From a virus, in IMG/VR virus record IMGVR_UViG_3300012002_000305, positions 1 through 35,340 of that record: 35,340 nucleotides of DNA; one strand, 5' to 3'. A program made the translations under genes and the position numbers. The notes beneath the pieces were generated by a model. That model had not been told where the DNA came from, searched no databases, and saw nothing but the letters and a program-made list of their open reading frames with translations. Below are positions 6,746 through 14,271 of the stretch, one piece after another; within the stretch, counting starts at the first letter, position 1, and every line of letters begins with the position of its first letter.

Positions 6746-8329
6746 TTACTTTTTCTTGCGAGATGGTACTGCAATTGGGTACTCTTCAATCGTATGAATG
6801 AGAGCCTCACGATCCTGCTCGGTTACATCTAGGATGTCGAAGATCTTCTCAGACCAACCAGCAAGCGCAATTACCTTTCCATCGTTCTCAGGTACCTGCA
6901 TTGACCCATGACCATGAAGGTCGAATGAGTACACGAATGGATTAGCCTTACTACGTGACTTGTATGCATCCAATGCACTTCGAGGATGGTCGTATGACTG
7001 CATCCATGCCTGCATATCGCTAAGAATAAAGATACGATCGTAATGCGTATCCTTTGCAGTTTTGAATATGCTTTCGAAGTTTGTACCTCCACCCTTCTGT
7101 GTGATATCGCGTACCTGATCCAATGTTGATCGCGACTTAGGTACCGAAAGGTACTCAGCTGATGTGTTGAACGATATTACATCTGCATCAGTAGCTTTAC
7201 CAAGTGCGATTCCAAACAACGCTGCGATCTCAACCATTGTGGTTGAACCATTCTCCGACAATGGAGAGTGCATTGAGCCAGAGGTATCGATTGCAACCAA
7301 GGTCTTTCCATCAAGCTTTGGCAGGTTGGAAAGAGAGATTTCAATCGCTGTACCAAGCGCATCTACAAGTTTTGCAACACGACGCTTGTCATTGACACGA
7401 GACAACCTTGAATTGCTATGATAATACCAAAAGCTGTGACGTGGGGTGTCATCGATCTCGCTAAACGCTGTATACAGCTGGAACGGGAAGACCTTTGACC
7501 CCAAGATCAGCTTCTTATCCGTCAACAGTGAAAGCGCTACATCAAATGCTGCATCATCCACATCATTAGCGATGTTGACAAGGTTACGTACGAGTGCAAG
7601 ATAGCCGATCTTTTGCTCTAAGAGCAACTCAGCCCATGCATCCTGACGTGCCGCAGCCTTCTCAGTCTTGGAACCAGACTGACCGGCCTTTGAGATCTTT
7701 GCTTCCCACGTATTCTCATTCTTGAGGGTCCCATCAAGAAGAGCCTTCAGTGCCTTAGCGTTCTTCTTCGTTGGCTTTGGACGTACAAGACGAACAACGT
7801 CAACAAGCTTTACTGCCTTCTTCTCACCGCGGTACTTTGCAAGCTGGTACGCATCAAAGCGACCGATCGCTGAGGCGAATCCACGCTTCATTGCAGCAGG
7901 CAACGATGCATCTGGGTTGCTATCGAAGTAGTACCCCATGATCTCCATCATGTCATCAACACGATAGATGATTGCATCATAGAACACCTTACCCCAATCG
8001 GTACCAGACGTGATGTTCTGTGTCGCCATTTCCCCTGCCACAAGATGTGACATTGTGCGCATACCAAACTCATTACGAGCATAGAGTGCAGCTTTTGCGA
8101 GAAATGCTGTGTCATCAATTTGAGCAACAAGGTCCTGTACGCGCTTCAGAACTTGCTTCTGAGAACGATACATGTCACCTGCGAGGAAGTTAGAGAGCAG
8201 TAGGTTCACAAGCTCAAGCTTTGGGCTCTGAGCGTATGCTGCTCCGCCGGCGTCGTTGGATACAACGCGTGTTGCAACTGCGTTCGAAGACTTCGATCGA
8301 GCTGCTGTGGAATTTGAAAAACGTGCCAT
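6746..8329 (-). CDS. rsr: Ro60/Rsr-like TROVE-domain RNA-binding protein
   Basis: 527 aa, near the length of animal Ro60 and bacterial Rsr. The N-terminal two thirds (about 30-330) is the helical TROVE ring that binds Y RNA on its surface and misfolded RNA ends in its central hole. The C-terminal third is a von Willebrand A domain with an intact MIDAS motif DTSGS (348-352). In bacteria Rsr works with Y RNAs and exonucleases in rRNA maturation and RNA quality control. Structured RNA candidates lie on both sides (6541-6692 and 8877-8997). The start follows AAGGAGG. The 5' leader carries a CCCCTG/CAGGGG hairpin and a TATATTAT-rich promoter-like stretch. Confidence 0.92.
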   Translation of the reverse strand: MARFSNSTAARSKSSNAVATRVVSNDAGGAAYAQSPKLELVNLLLSNFLAGDMYRSQKQVLKRVQDLVAQIDDTAFLAKAALYARNEFGMRTMSHLVAGEMATQNITSGTDWGKVFYDAIIYRVDDMMEIMGYYFDSNPDASLPAAMKRGFASAIGRFDAYQLAKYRGEKKAVKLVDVVRLVRPKPTKKNAKALKALLDGTLKNENTWEAKISKAGQSGSKTEKAAARQDAWAELLLEQKIGYLALVRNLVNIANDVDDAAFDVALSLLTDKKLILGSKVFPFQLYTAFSEIDDTPRHSFWYYHSNSRLSRVNDKRRVAKLVDALGTAIEISLSNLPKLDGKTLVAIDTSGSMHSPLSENGSTTMVEIAALFGIALGKATDADVISFNTSAEYLSVPKSRSTLDQVRDITQKGGGTNFESIFKTAKDTHYDRIFILSDMQAWMQSYDHPRSALDAYKSRSKANPFVYSFDLHGHGSMQVPENDGKVIALAGWSEKIFDILDVTEQDREALIHTIEEYPIAVPSRKKK

Positions 8330-8386
8330 ATTAGGCCTCCTTTACCGCCCCTGCATCTTCAGGGGGAATTATAATATAATATACCA

Positions 8387-8460
8387 TGATCCTGGCTGGA
8401 TTCGAACCAGCGACCTTTAGCTTCGCAAGCTAACGCTCTAATCCACTGAGCTACAGGACC
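8387..8460 (-). tRNA. tRNA-Arg(GCG)
   Basis: Cloverleaf with anticodon loop TTGCGAA; anticodon GCG reads CGC and CGU. Acceptor GGTCCTG/CAGGATC, T-arm GCTGG-TTCGAAT-CCAGC. Most bacteria read this box with inosine-modified ACG, so a genomic GCG anticodon is uncommon. Its 5' end overlaps the stop codon of the 138-aa gene. Confidence 0.92.
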
Positions 8461-8867
8461 GCTATATTCTTTGCTGCACATATCTGCATTCCATACTCAA
8501 CCGTAGCGCCGTTGAGGTCCCATAAATGCAATGTATGCCAGTAATCAAATGCATTGAGCTTATTACGTAGTGGAATATACCCGCCACAAGCAGACATAAG
8601 CTCTACCGCCACCCCTTCACCTCGTCGTCGTGTAAGGACCACCCAATAGATATCCTCTTCATACTGGTCAGTCCATCCCAATATACGAACTATTTCAAAA
8701 GCATCTAATGCAAGATGGCCTCGAAGCTTTTTCATTTGTCGCGGTAATGATTGGTCGGCGTAATAGTATTTCTTACCACCGAAGATGCGACCAAGTATGC
8801 GACGAGGACGTTCAATCCACTTCCAATAAAACTTGCTTTTCCTTGAAACCTGTTGTGGTGTTATCAT
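8451..8867 (-). CDS. Hypothetical protein, 138 aa
   Basis: ATG 8867, just after the T-run of the RNA at 8877-8997. The stop codon TAG lies inside the tRNA-Arg gene at tRNA positions 8-10, so the last codons are also the tRNA acceptor strand. RNase P cleavage would remove the stop codon from the message. Basic N-terminus, no recognised domain. Confidence 0.65.
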   Translation of the reverse strand: MITPQQVSRKSKFYWKWIERPRRILGRIFGGKKYYYADQSLPRQMKKLRGHLALDAFEIVRILGWTDQYEEDIYWVVLTRRRGEGVAVELMSACGGYIPLRNKLNAFDYWHTLHLWDLNGATVEYGMQICAAKNIAVL

Positions 8868-8876
8868 TGTAAAAAA

Positions 8877-8997
8877 GCAGTGGGGAGCGGCATCGTTCTA
8901 TCTAAACGCCTATCCTTGAGACCCGGTAAAAGAAAATAGATGGTAGCGAAAAACCTATCCGCCCGGGGTGTACTCTATATCGCCGCGTCCCCACTGC
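8877..8997 (-). ncRNA. Candidate structured ncRNA with 15-bp closing helix
   Basis: The 5' strand (8997-8982) and 3' strand (8891-8877) pair over 15 bp, interrupted only by one bulged C ten pairs in from the end, followed by TTTTTTAC. The interior of about 90 nt can form CCCGG/CCGGG and smaller stems. It lies between the vWA gene (stop at 9007) and the 138-aa gene, in the Ro60 neighbourhood. A bulged C in the terminal helix is also a feature of Ro-binding Y RNAs, but the surrounding bases do not match the animal consensus. It could equally be an elaborate terminator. Confidence 0.55.
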
Positions 8998-9006
8998 AAG
9001 GAATGT

Positions 9007-9678
9007 CTATGTTACTGACTTGACTGAAGACTTATCCTTTCGTGTCTTTCGAGCCTTATCCATATAATCAGTTAGTGTCTCGTTACCGTCCTTGTGCGAT
9101 CGTGTGTCTGATACAAAGTTTGCAACTGAGGCGTAAAGAGTCTGCGTACCTACTGCAGATGGATCATACTGAGCGGTATTCACTGCTGCAAACCCCATAT
9201 TACCACCCTCAGCGAAGGCGTCAATGTTAGCGCCTAGGAATAGGAACTTCCAATTGAAATCCTTTTCTTGGGTATCAACCATCTTCTTGATAGAGTCAGC
9301 TGTGAACTCCTGAGAGCTGTTCTCTGCTCCATCAGTAGTGATCACTACAATCACCTGTTCAGGACGCTCGGCTTCCTCGGTCTTAGACAAACGCTCACCA
9401 ACTGTGTTAATCGTTTTACCGACGGCGTCAAGAAGAGCCGTCATTCCTCGTGCAAAATATTCATTCTTGGTTAGCTTTGGTACTGTACGTAGGTCTACTC
9501 CATCGTGGAGAACCTCGTACTGATCATCAAAGAGAACAGTTGTGAGCTTGCACTCACCTGCTTCTTGTCGTTGTTGATCAATGAAGCTATTGAATCCACC
9601 AATTGTGTCTTCGGTGAGGTTAGCCATTGATCCACTACGATCAAGAATAAAAATAACTTCAGTCAAATCCTTTTTCAT
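9007..9678 (-). CDS. vWA-domain protein (MIDAS intact)
   Basis: 223 aa, essentially one von Willebrand A domain. The MIDAS motif D13-R-S-G-S17 follows strand VIFIL. A second metal-ligand segment (FARGMTALLDAVG) and strand VIVVITTDGAENSS are in the usual order. It lacks the HEAT-like TROVE region of the nearby Ro60 protein, so it is not a Ro60 copy. Strong Shine-Dalgarno (AAGGAG). Ligand unknown. Confidence 0.85.
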   Translation of the reverse strand: MKKDLTEVIFILDRSGSMANLTEDTIGGFNSFIDQQRQEAGECKLTTVLFDDQYEVLHDGVDLRTVPKLTKNEYFARGMTALLDAVGKTINTVGERLSKTEEAERPEQVIVVITTDGAENSSQEFTADSIKKMVDTQEKDFNWKFLFLGANIDAFAEGGNMGFAAVNTAQYDPSAVGTQTLYASVANFVSDTRSHKDGNETLTDYMDKARKTRKDKSSVKSVT

Positions 9679-9687
9679 CGTTGCTCC

Positions 9688-10119
9688 TTACAGCGTGGCA
9701 TTTGTTGAACTTAGTGTACTATCATACCATGCATAGAGCTGAGTGATTAGGTAATCTGCTGTTGTTTGTGCTACCCAATTCATCCCGCTAATATTTGCTG
9801 CTGCTATAGCGGCAGATCCGTTTGTCCAACGGGGCGCAAATATTGGAGTGACTGTAATACTCCATGCATATAGACTCTCTCCTACAGGCATCCCTGAAAC
9901 CACTACATGAACATCTGCATCCCAATTTTCTAGCTGAAAATCTAGGTTCCAGTCTGAATGATTGTTAATAATCGATGCTAACTCGTTGATTACGCGTGTT
10001 CGGTAGTGGGGCTTATCAGCAACTACCCAAACACCAACCGACGCTTCTTCTGTTGGCGACTGTCCATATATAGTTGTTGCCGCTACTAGCAGCAACACGG
10101 CTAGAAATACCTTTCTCAT
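9688..10119 (-). CDS. Secreted or periplasmic hypothetical protein, 143 aa
   Basis: Sec signal peptide: basic start MRK, hydrophobic core FLAVLLLVAA, and probable cleavage after IYG. The mature part is Trp/Tyr-rich with no cysteines. It begins nine bases upstream of the vWA gene with SD AAGGAG. Because the product is exported, it may act at the cell envelope during infection (inference). Confidence 0.7.
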   Translation of the reverse strand: MRKVFLAVLLLVAATTIYGQSPTEEASVGVWVVADKPHYRTRVINELASIINNHSDWNLDFQLENWDADVHVVVSGMPVGESLYAWSITVTPIFAPRWTNGSAAIAAANISGMNWVAQTTADYLITQLYAWYDSTLSSTNATL

Positions 10120-10147
10120 TAGAAACTCCTTGGCTTATAATATACAG

Positions 10148-10471
10148 CTATTTTTTGCGTTTGTAACCTAGGTCTGTAATAGCATTGGAGTACTCATATA
10201 GGCGATCTTCCATAGCTTGACCGCGCTCTTTAGCGTATGTTGTGAGCTCGCAGATATATTCTGCGAGTTCTAAAATCTCGTTATGAACTCTATCTATGTC
10301 TGAGATACGTGTTTCAGTTAGATCATACATTTTGATCCGGTCAGCCGCATCTTCGATTTTGTCATGGGTATGACAAATAAGTTCGCGCTTCCGCTCACGT
10401 TGTCTACGTGATTTAGCTAAGTCGGAGGCTGAAAGTGGAATAGCTAGCGGCTGGGGTGTGGCTGTCGACAT
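10148..10471 (-). CDS. Hypothetical protein, 107 aa, probable coiled coil
   Basis: After a Pro/Ala-rich N-terminal 15 residues, the protein is highly charged and helical, with heptad-like spacing (IEDAADRIKMYDL, IDRVHNEILELAEYI). The C-terminus is basic (YKRKK). No family recognised. Lies just downstream of tRNA-Lys(TTT). Confidence 0.65.
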   Translation of the reverse strand: MSTATPQPLAIPLSASDLAKSRRQRERKRELICHTHDKIEDAADRIKMYDLTETRISDIDRVHNEILELAEYICELTTYAKERGQAMEDRLYEYSNAITDLGYKRKK

Positions 10472-10496
10472 ATATAGTTTCCTACATGGATTTGTA

Positions 10497-10571
10497 TGAA
10501 CCCGGAAGGATTCGAACCTTCGATCGAGGGTTAAAAGCCCCCTGCTTTAGGCCAAGCTAAGCTACGGGTCC
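10497..10571 (-). tRNA. tRNA-Lys(TTT)
   Basis: Anticodon loop CTTTTAA, acceptor GGACCCG/CGGGTTC, T-arm loop TTCGAAT. All stems intact; CCA not encoded. Confidence 0.95.
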
Positions 10572-10642
10572 GTTGAGTTTGTCGGATTTGTCGTCGTCTA
10601 CCTGTTTATGTTTCATTGACCCGTACCTCCTTGTATAGATTA

Positions 10643-10713
10643 CTGCCCGAGGAGGATTTGAACCCCCACCAACAGGACCAAAACCTGTCGTGCTGCCATT
10701 ACACTATCGGGCA
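10643..10713 (-). tRNA. tRNA-Gln(TTG)
   Basis: Anticodon loop TTTTGGT, acceptor TGCCCGA/TCGGGCA with U1-A72 as in bacterial tRNA-Gln, discriminator G. Its D-arm (GTGTAATGGCAGCAC) is identical to that of the permuted tRNA at 21762-21904. Confidence 0.95.
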
Positions 10714-11048
10714 AAGTTTGTATGCACCCTCCCCGGTCTCTCCATTACTGGTTGTAGGCGTGGATGACTAATGACGCCTCGTTGTTCGGTCTTACGACCT
10801 ACTCCGGAAACTGAAAGCGATCATCGGGAGAGCGATACCCATCGGGTAGGTCACCGACGATCCACTTTCGGACTAACACTGACAGGATTTGATACCTGCA
10901 TGACTCACGCACGATGGCCGGGATGGTTACCCCCGGGGTTACACGCTATGTCCAGTCACGTTGCTTACGTGCTACAATGTTCCTCTACAGTAGGAGTTTA
11001 GGCGAATAATCGCCGTCCTCCATTAGGCCGCTGTAGACCGTCCATAAG
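10714..11048 (-). ncRNA. Structured 335-nt spacer without genes; candidate RNA
   Basis: No credible coding frame. On the minus strand the segment folds densely. CTACAG/CTGTAG encloses GGAG/CTCC, which encloses GGCGA-TTAT-TCGCC. CACGT-AAGCA-ACGTG follows. A long helix GAAAG..GATCGTCGG pairs with CCGATGATC..CTTTC and encloses TACCC-GAT-GGGTA. GGTC-GTAA-GACC and CCA-GTAA-TGG carry GNRA loops, and AGGCGT/ACGCCT closes another hairpin. A degenerate T-arm-like stem CAGG/CCTG is also present. I could not match it to RNase P RNA, group I introns or GOLLD from memory. Confidence 0.5.
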
Positions 11049-11120
11049 CGGTGCTACGGGGAATTGAACCCCGATCTCCAGATCGACAGTCTAGCATCAT
11101 AGCCGTTAGACCATAGCACC
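11049..11120 (-). tRNA. tRNA-Asp(GTC)
   Basis: Anticodon loop CTGTCGA, acceptor GGTGCTA/TAGCACC, T-arm CGGGG-TTCAATT-CCCCG, discriminator G. Confidence 0.94.
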
Positions 11121-11129
11121 GTAATATTA

Positions 11130-11204
11130 TAGACGAGATGGGATTCGAACCCATACTGTACTGCTTTTGAAACAGCTGACTCTGCCTTGTTGGTCTACTC
11201 GTCC
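11130..11204 (-). tRNA. tRNA-Leu(CAA), short variable loop
   Basis: Acceptor GGACGAG/CTCGTCT. Anticodon stem GCTGT/GCAGT with loop TTCAAAA gives anticodon CAA. The variable region is only five bases (ACAGT), whereas bacterial tRNA-Leu normally has a long arm. The D-arm is of the same atypical kind as the other short Leu-anticodon tRNAs at 21680, 22053 and 22675. Identity rests on the anticodon alone. Confidence 0.75.
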
Positions 11205-11291
11205 AAAATGTAATAGCCCCCAACCGCCGCTATTACTGTGTGGGGCTCGCTCACGCCCCTCACCCTTGTTATATATTCTTTCCACCTACTA

Positions 11292-11376
11292 CGGAAGGAG
11301 AGGGAATCGAACCCTCAAGGCCTTTCGGCTCGACGGTTTTCAAGACCGTTTCAGTCGCCAATCTGATTGCCCTTCC
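11292..11376 (-). tRNA. tRNA-Ser(TGA)
   Basis: Class II tRNA with anticodon loop CTTGAAA, long variable arm (GAGCC/GGCCT region), acceptor GGAAGGG/TCCTTCC and discriminator G, as expected for tRNA-Ser. Confidence 0.94.
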
Positions 11377-11394
11377 AATATACACGGTTAAGCA

Positions 11395-11589
11395 TTACTC
11401 CTGATCTTCAGGTGCCTGATCTTCCGCTTCTTCCAAAATCTCATTAAGCTTCTGATACACTAAATTCAATTCTGAGCGATCGTGTTCATCACGAGCACTA
11501 CTGGCCTCACCTTCATTATAGCTCGCCATCTCTTCGGCAATTAACTCCATGGCAAACTCTAATGCATAGACCCGATCTACATGTTTCAT
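11395..11589 (-). CDS. Hypothetical acidic protein, 64 aa
   Basis: Short, strongly acidic and helical, with a C-terminus rich in Glu and Asp. ATG 11589 has SD GGAGAG. It lies between tRNA-Thr and tRNA-Ser on one transcript, so its message is expected to be freed by tRNA processing. No family. Confidence 0.6.
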   Translation of the reverse strand: MKHVDRVYALEFAMELIAEEMASYNEGEASSARDEHDRSELNLVYQKLNEILEEAEDQAPEDQE

Positions 11590-11612
11590 AGAAGCCTCTC
11601 CTTATGTTATCG

Positions 11613-11685
11613 AGCCGGATCTCGGATTCGAACCGAGGACATTTGCCTTACAAGGGCAACGCTCTAGCCACTGAGCTAATCCGGC
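11613..11685 (-). tRNA. tRNA-Thr(TGT)
   Basis: Anticodon loop CTTGTAA, acceptor GCCGGAT/ATCCGGC, T-arm CTCGG-TTCGAAT-CCGAG. Confidence 0.95.
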
Positions 11686-11689
11686 ATAA

Positions 11690-11751
11690 ATATGAGAAGC
11701 TAAGCTCGCCGTCTGCCTAAAACGTCAGCACTTCGGCTATGCTTCTCATAT
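11690..11751 (-). ncRNA. Small RNA-like element closed by perfect 11-bp helix
   Basis: ATATGAGAAGC (11751-11741) pairs perfectly with GCTTCTCATAT (11700-11690), and GCCG/CGGC can form inside. It sits directly upstream of tRNA-Thr in the leader transcribed from the promoter at 11883-11912. Could be a small RNA or a processing signal. Confidence 0.4.
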
Positions 11752-11882
11752 ATAGAAATAATGCTGTACGTTGTAGGCCTATGATACCTTGGGAGTCTAT
11801 CCAGCTTTCATCTCCCAGCTTCTAGGTGAGAGAGGAGCTACCTCTCTACTTCGTCCTACCGCTTCTACGCCTTTCTACAATA

Positions 11883-11912
11883 ATAATATCAGATGCTGTC
11901 TACAAAAGGCAA
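11883..11912 (-). promoter_or_regulatory. Sigma70-like promoter for tRNA group 2
   Basis: Minus-strand TTGCCT (-35), 18-base spacer ending TGA (extended -10), TATTAT (-10). It lies 29 bases past the ribonucleotide reductase stop and faces tRNA-Thr, the 64-aa gene and the following tRNAs. Confidence 0.7.
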
Positions 11913-11941
11913 AACCTTTATAGTATTTTCATGTTATCTCT

Positions 11942-14053
11942 TTACGCTACCTCACAAGCATTTCCACCGCATGCGATCTCAGCTTGCATCTCCGTGTTAT
12001 CTTCCAGCTCAGGTACGTGGCTCACATCCACCGTATTGAGACCTTGTACAAGGGCTTCATATTGATCCTTCTTTGTCATATAGCGAAGAGCAGAGATAAA
12101 GCGGAATGTCCCGTGAGCGTCACGAAGTTGATACCCATTGATATGATTGGCTAGCTCTGAAACAGTGATTTTCTCGATTTCCTCAGTCTCACTCGTATTG
12201 CGAACCTCTACAACCTTCTCAGGCTGCCATCCACGTATCACCTCACCGTTATCTAGCGTCAATACATATCCATCTACCAAATCTTCGAATGGAGCTTGTA
12301 CGTATGTCCCTCCATCATATGGCAGCACGGCAATCGCAGTGTAGTGTTCCTTATTGTCCCACATCCACGCACCAACCTCATTCCATTCACTATCCTTCAC
12401 TGAGATGGTACAGGAAACATTGTTGCGATTCTTACCTTTTGCGTGACCAGGACGTATCCAATTTATAGACAACGTTTTGAGACGCTCAAGCGCATCAAGC
12501 GCTGATTCAGTACGTAGAATAGCTCCATCTGGTGCCTTTTGAGGTACTGTAATAATCGCCGATGATTCTGGACTGAAGAAGTCCTCCTCTAACAGCTCTG
12601 GATAATTGATATTAAGGTATCGGTAGATTGCTTCATTCTTGTTAACACGAACGCGACGAAGGTAATAATCGTTATGCCAGGCGTGCATACCTGATGATGT
12701 ACCTAGTAGCAACGATGTAGTTCCTTCTGGTTTAACTGATGTAAGTCGTGCTGCAGGTTTGATACCTAATATTGCTGCGTATTCTTTGTTGATGCCCTTG
12801 ATTAGCGACGATGCTTTTTTCACATCAAGTGACAGTACCTTACCAGAAGCGATCCCTGTCATCGATACACCAAGTAACGCTTCTTTTTCGGTTGTCTTCT
12901 TCCAGATCGGACGCAGGTAATGAAAGTTGGTATACCCAGCTTGTAGCGTACCTAGTAGAGTTGCTGCCCAAACGCGGTCTTCGAGATCCTCCTGAGACTC
13001 AATCGTCGCTGCATTCATGGTAGTAAGGTTACAAAACTGATTCGTGCGAAGCGAGATCTCAGCACATGGATTCAACCCCCACTCACTGTCATTAGTGAAA
13101 AAGATACCTGGTTCACCGGATTTAGACGCCTCAACCTTCTTCCAAAACCACCAAAAGTCTTCCTCAGTGATCCTATCACGAACCGCAACAGCTGAGTTGT
13201 TGGCGCGCCCTCGTTGCGGGTTGTTTTCCCACCACTTGCCGAACTTTGCTTGAAGCATCTCTTCATCATCAAAGTTAAAGAGAGCAATCATGGCCGCACG
13301 GCGAATACCACCTGACAATACTGCATCAGCTATATGACACATAATATCGTGTGCTTCGATGGACTTGAGCTTTGTGCCGAATCCTCGTTCTTGAAGTGCA
13401 TTTTCAAAGATTGATCGAATCTTTACAATTGCTTGCCGTAGTGGTTCTGGACCTGGTGCTCGACCACCTGATGTGATAAGACGTGCACCCTTTGCACGAA
13501 TACCTCTAAAGTCGAACTCGACCTCTGATTTGCCATAGAAATAGGACTCTACAAGAGTCTTTATCGCATCAGCCCATCCCTCTATACTATCAGCTACAAG
13601 GTATCGTCGTGGCTCATTTGTCTGAACTCCGAGTATACCTGGCAACTTCTCCATATGATGCTGCTGAACTGAGTAACCAGTACCTACACCAGATAGAAGC
13701 AAAAACATACCTTCTGAAAAAGCGTCTGGATGATCAATATGGAAGAAAGAGCAGTTGTAGATACGCGCTGGGTTGATCTCAATTGGCTGACCGCCAAACT
13801 GAAGGCTACGCATAGATGTTAGTACCTTACCTGTACTAACATACTCGTCGTATACCTTGTGTATATCTTTCCCTAGTTGCGGGTGCTCCTTAATTTGCGG
13901 TGCATAGTGTGTGAGGTGCATTTGTTTATTTCGTTCGATAGTTTCATCCCAAGATTCCCGTCGCTCTTGTTGTGGGAGAAACCTAGCGTATTTCATGTGA
14001 TGTATAATTGCGGATAGTGGCTGTTTGTCGTTATTGATGTACGTTATCGCCAT
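11942..14053 (-). CDS. nrdJ: Class II (adenosylcobalamin-dependent) ribonucleotide reductase, monomeric type
   Basis: 703 aa, similar to monomeric B12-dependent reductases of the Lactobacillus leichmannii type (about 740 aa). It converts ribonucleotides to deoxyribonucleotides using a cobalamin-generated thiyl radical. Seen: N-terminal redox Cys in NCSFFH (C101), the radical and acid site NPCAEIS (328-334; C330, E332), PEGTTSLLLGTSSG for phosphate binding, and a C-terminal CGGNAC pair that hands electrons from thioredoxin. No intein or frameshift. There is no cobalamin riboswitch upstream. ATG 14053 is preceded by AAGGAG. Confidence 0.95.
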   Translation of the reverse strand: MAITYINNDKQPLSAIIHHMKYARFLPQQERRESWDETIERNKQMHLTHYAPQIKEHPQLGKDIHKVYDEYVSTGKVLTSMRSLQFGGQPIEINPARIYNCSFFHIDHPDAFSEGMFLLLSGVGTGYSVQQHHMEKLPGILGVQTNEPRRYLVADSIEGWADAIKTLVESYFYGKSEVEFDFRGIRAKGARLITSGGRAPGPEPLRQAIVKIRSIFENALQERGFGTKLKSIEAHDIMCHIADAVLSGGIRRAAMIALFNFDDEEMLQAKFGKWWENNPQRGRANNSAVAVRDRITEEDFWWFWKKVEASKSGEPGIFFTNDSEWGLNPCAEISLRTNQFCNLTTMNAATIESQEDLEDRVWAATLLGTLQAGYTNFHYLRPIWKKTTEKEALLGVSMTGIASGKVLSLDVKKASSLIKGINKEYAAILGIKPAARLTSVKPEGTTSLLLGTSSGMHAWHNDYYLRRVRVNKNEAIYRYLNINYPELLEEDFFSPESSAIITVPQKAPDGAILRTESALDALERLKTLSINWIRPGHAKGKNRNNVSCTISVKDSEWNEVGAWMWDNKEHYTAIAVLPYDGGTYVQAPFEDLVDGYVLTLDNGEVIRGWQPEKVVEVRNTSETEEIEKITVSELANHINGYQLRDAHGTFRFISALRYMTKKDQYEALVQGLNTVDVSHVPELEDNTEMQAEIACGGNACEVA

Positions 14054-14059
14054 ATTGTA

Positions 14060-14271
14060 TATCTTAGCTCCTTTTTATAGTGTATGTTATTGTAGAATTC
14101 AGTGTAAACAATATACTCTTACCCTGCGCCAAAATCGATCATTAGAGCGCCTCCTTTTGGGTCTCAGAATTTCCGGTCTGCGGCCCAGGTCATGGTCCGA
14201 AGAAAGGGAAAGTCGACGAATGAGTCATTCATCGACTTGCTAGATATAATTAGTCGCGTATCAGCTAAAGA
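14060..14271 (-). promoter_or_regulatory. Leader region between histidine kinase and nrdJ
   Basis: Contains, in order: an ACTAATTA element (14247-14254), a long imperfect hairpin AAGTCGA..TCGACTT (about 14204-14232) without a strong U-tract, a Shine-Dalgarno-preceded 7-codon frame (14119-14142), and a promoter-like TTTACA-N18-TACACT ahead of nrdJ. No B12-box (cobalamin riboswitch) pattern is present. Confidence 0.45.
14119..14142 (-). CDS. Possible 7-codon leader peptide upstream of nrdJ
   Basis: ATG at 14142 with a perfect AGGAGG (14155-14150) seven bases upstream, encoding Met-Ile-Asp-Phe-Gly-Ala-Gly then TAA. The Shine-Dalgarno site is better than that of most real genes here. It could be a leader peptide acting in translation-linked control, or a remnant or chance site. 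Confidence 0.3.
   Translation of the reverse strand: MIDFGAG

Noticed and set aside
10714-11048. RNase P RNA
   Set aside because: Lacks the conserved AGGAAAGUCC and ACAGAA segments despite GNRA hairpins and overall size.
11023-11223. 66-codon frame on the minus strand
   Set aside because: Covers tRNA-Asp and tRNA-Leu(CAA) completely.
14054-14271. Cobalamin riboswitch upstream of the B12-dependent reductase
   Set aside because: No B12-box or matching core sequence could be found in the leader.
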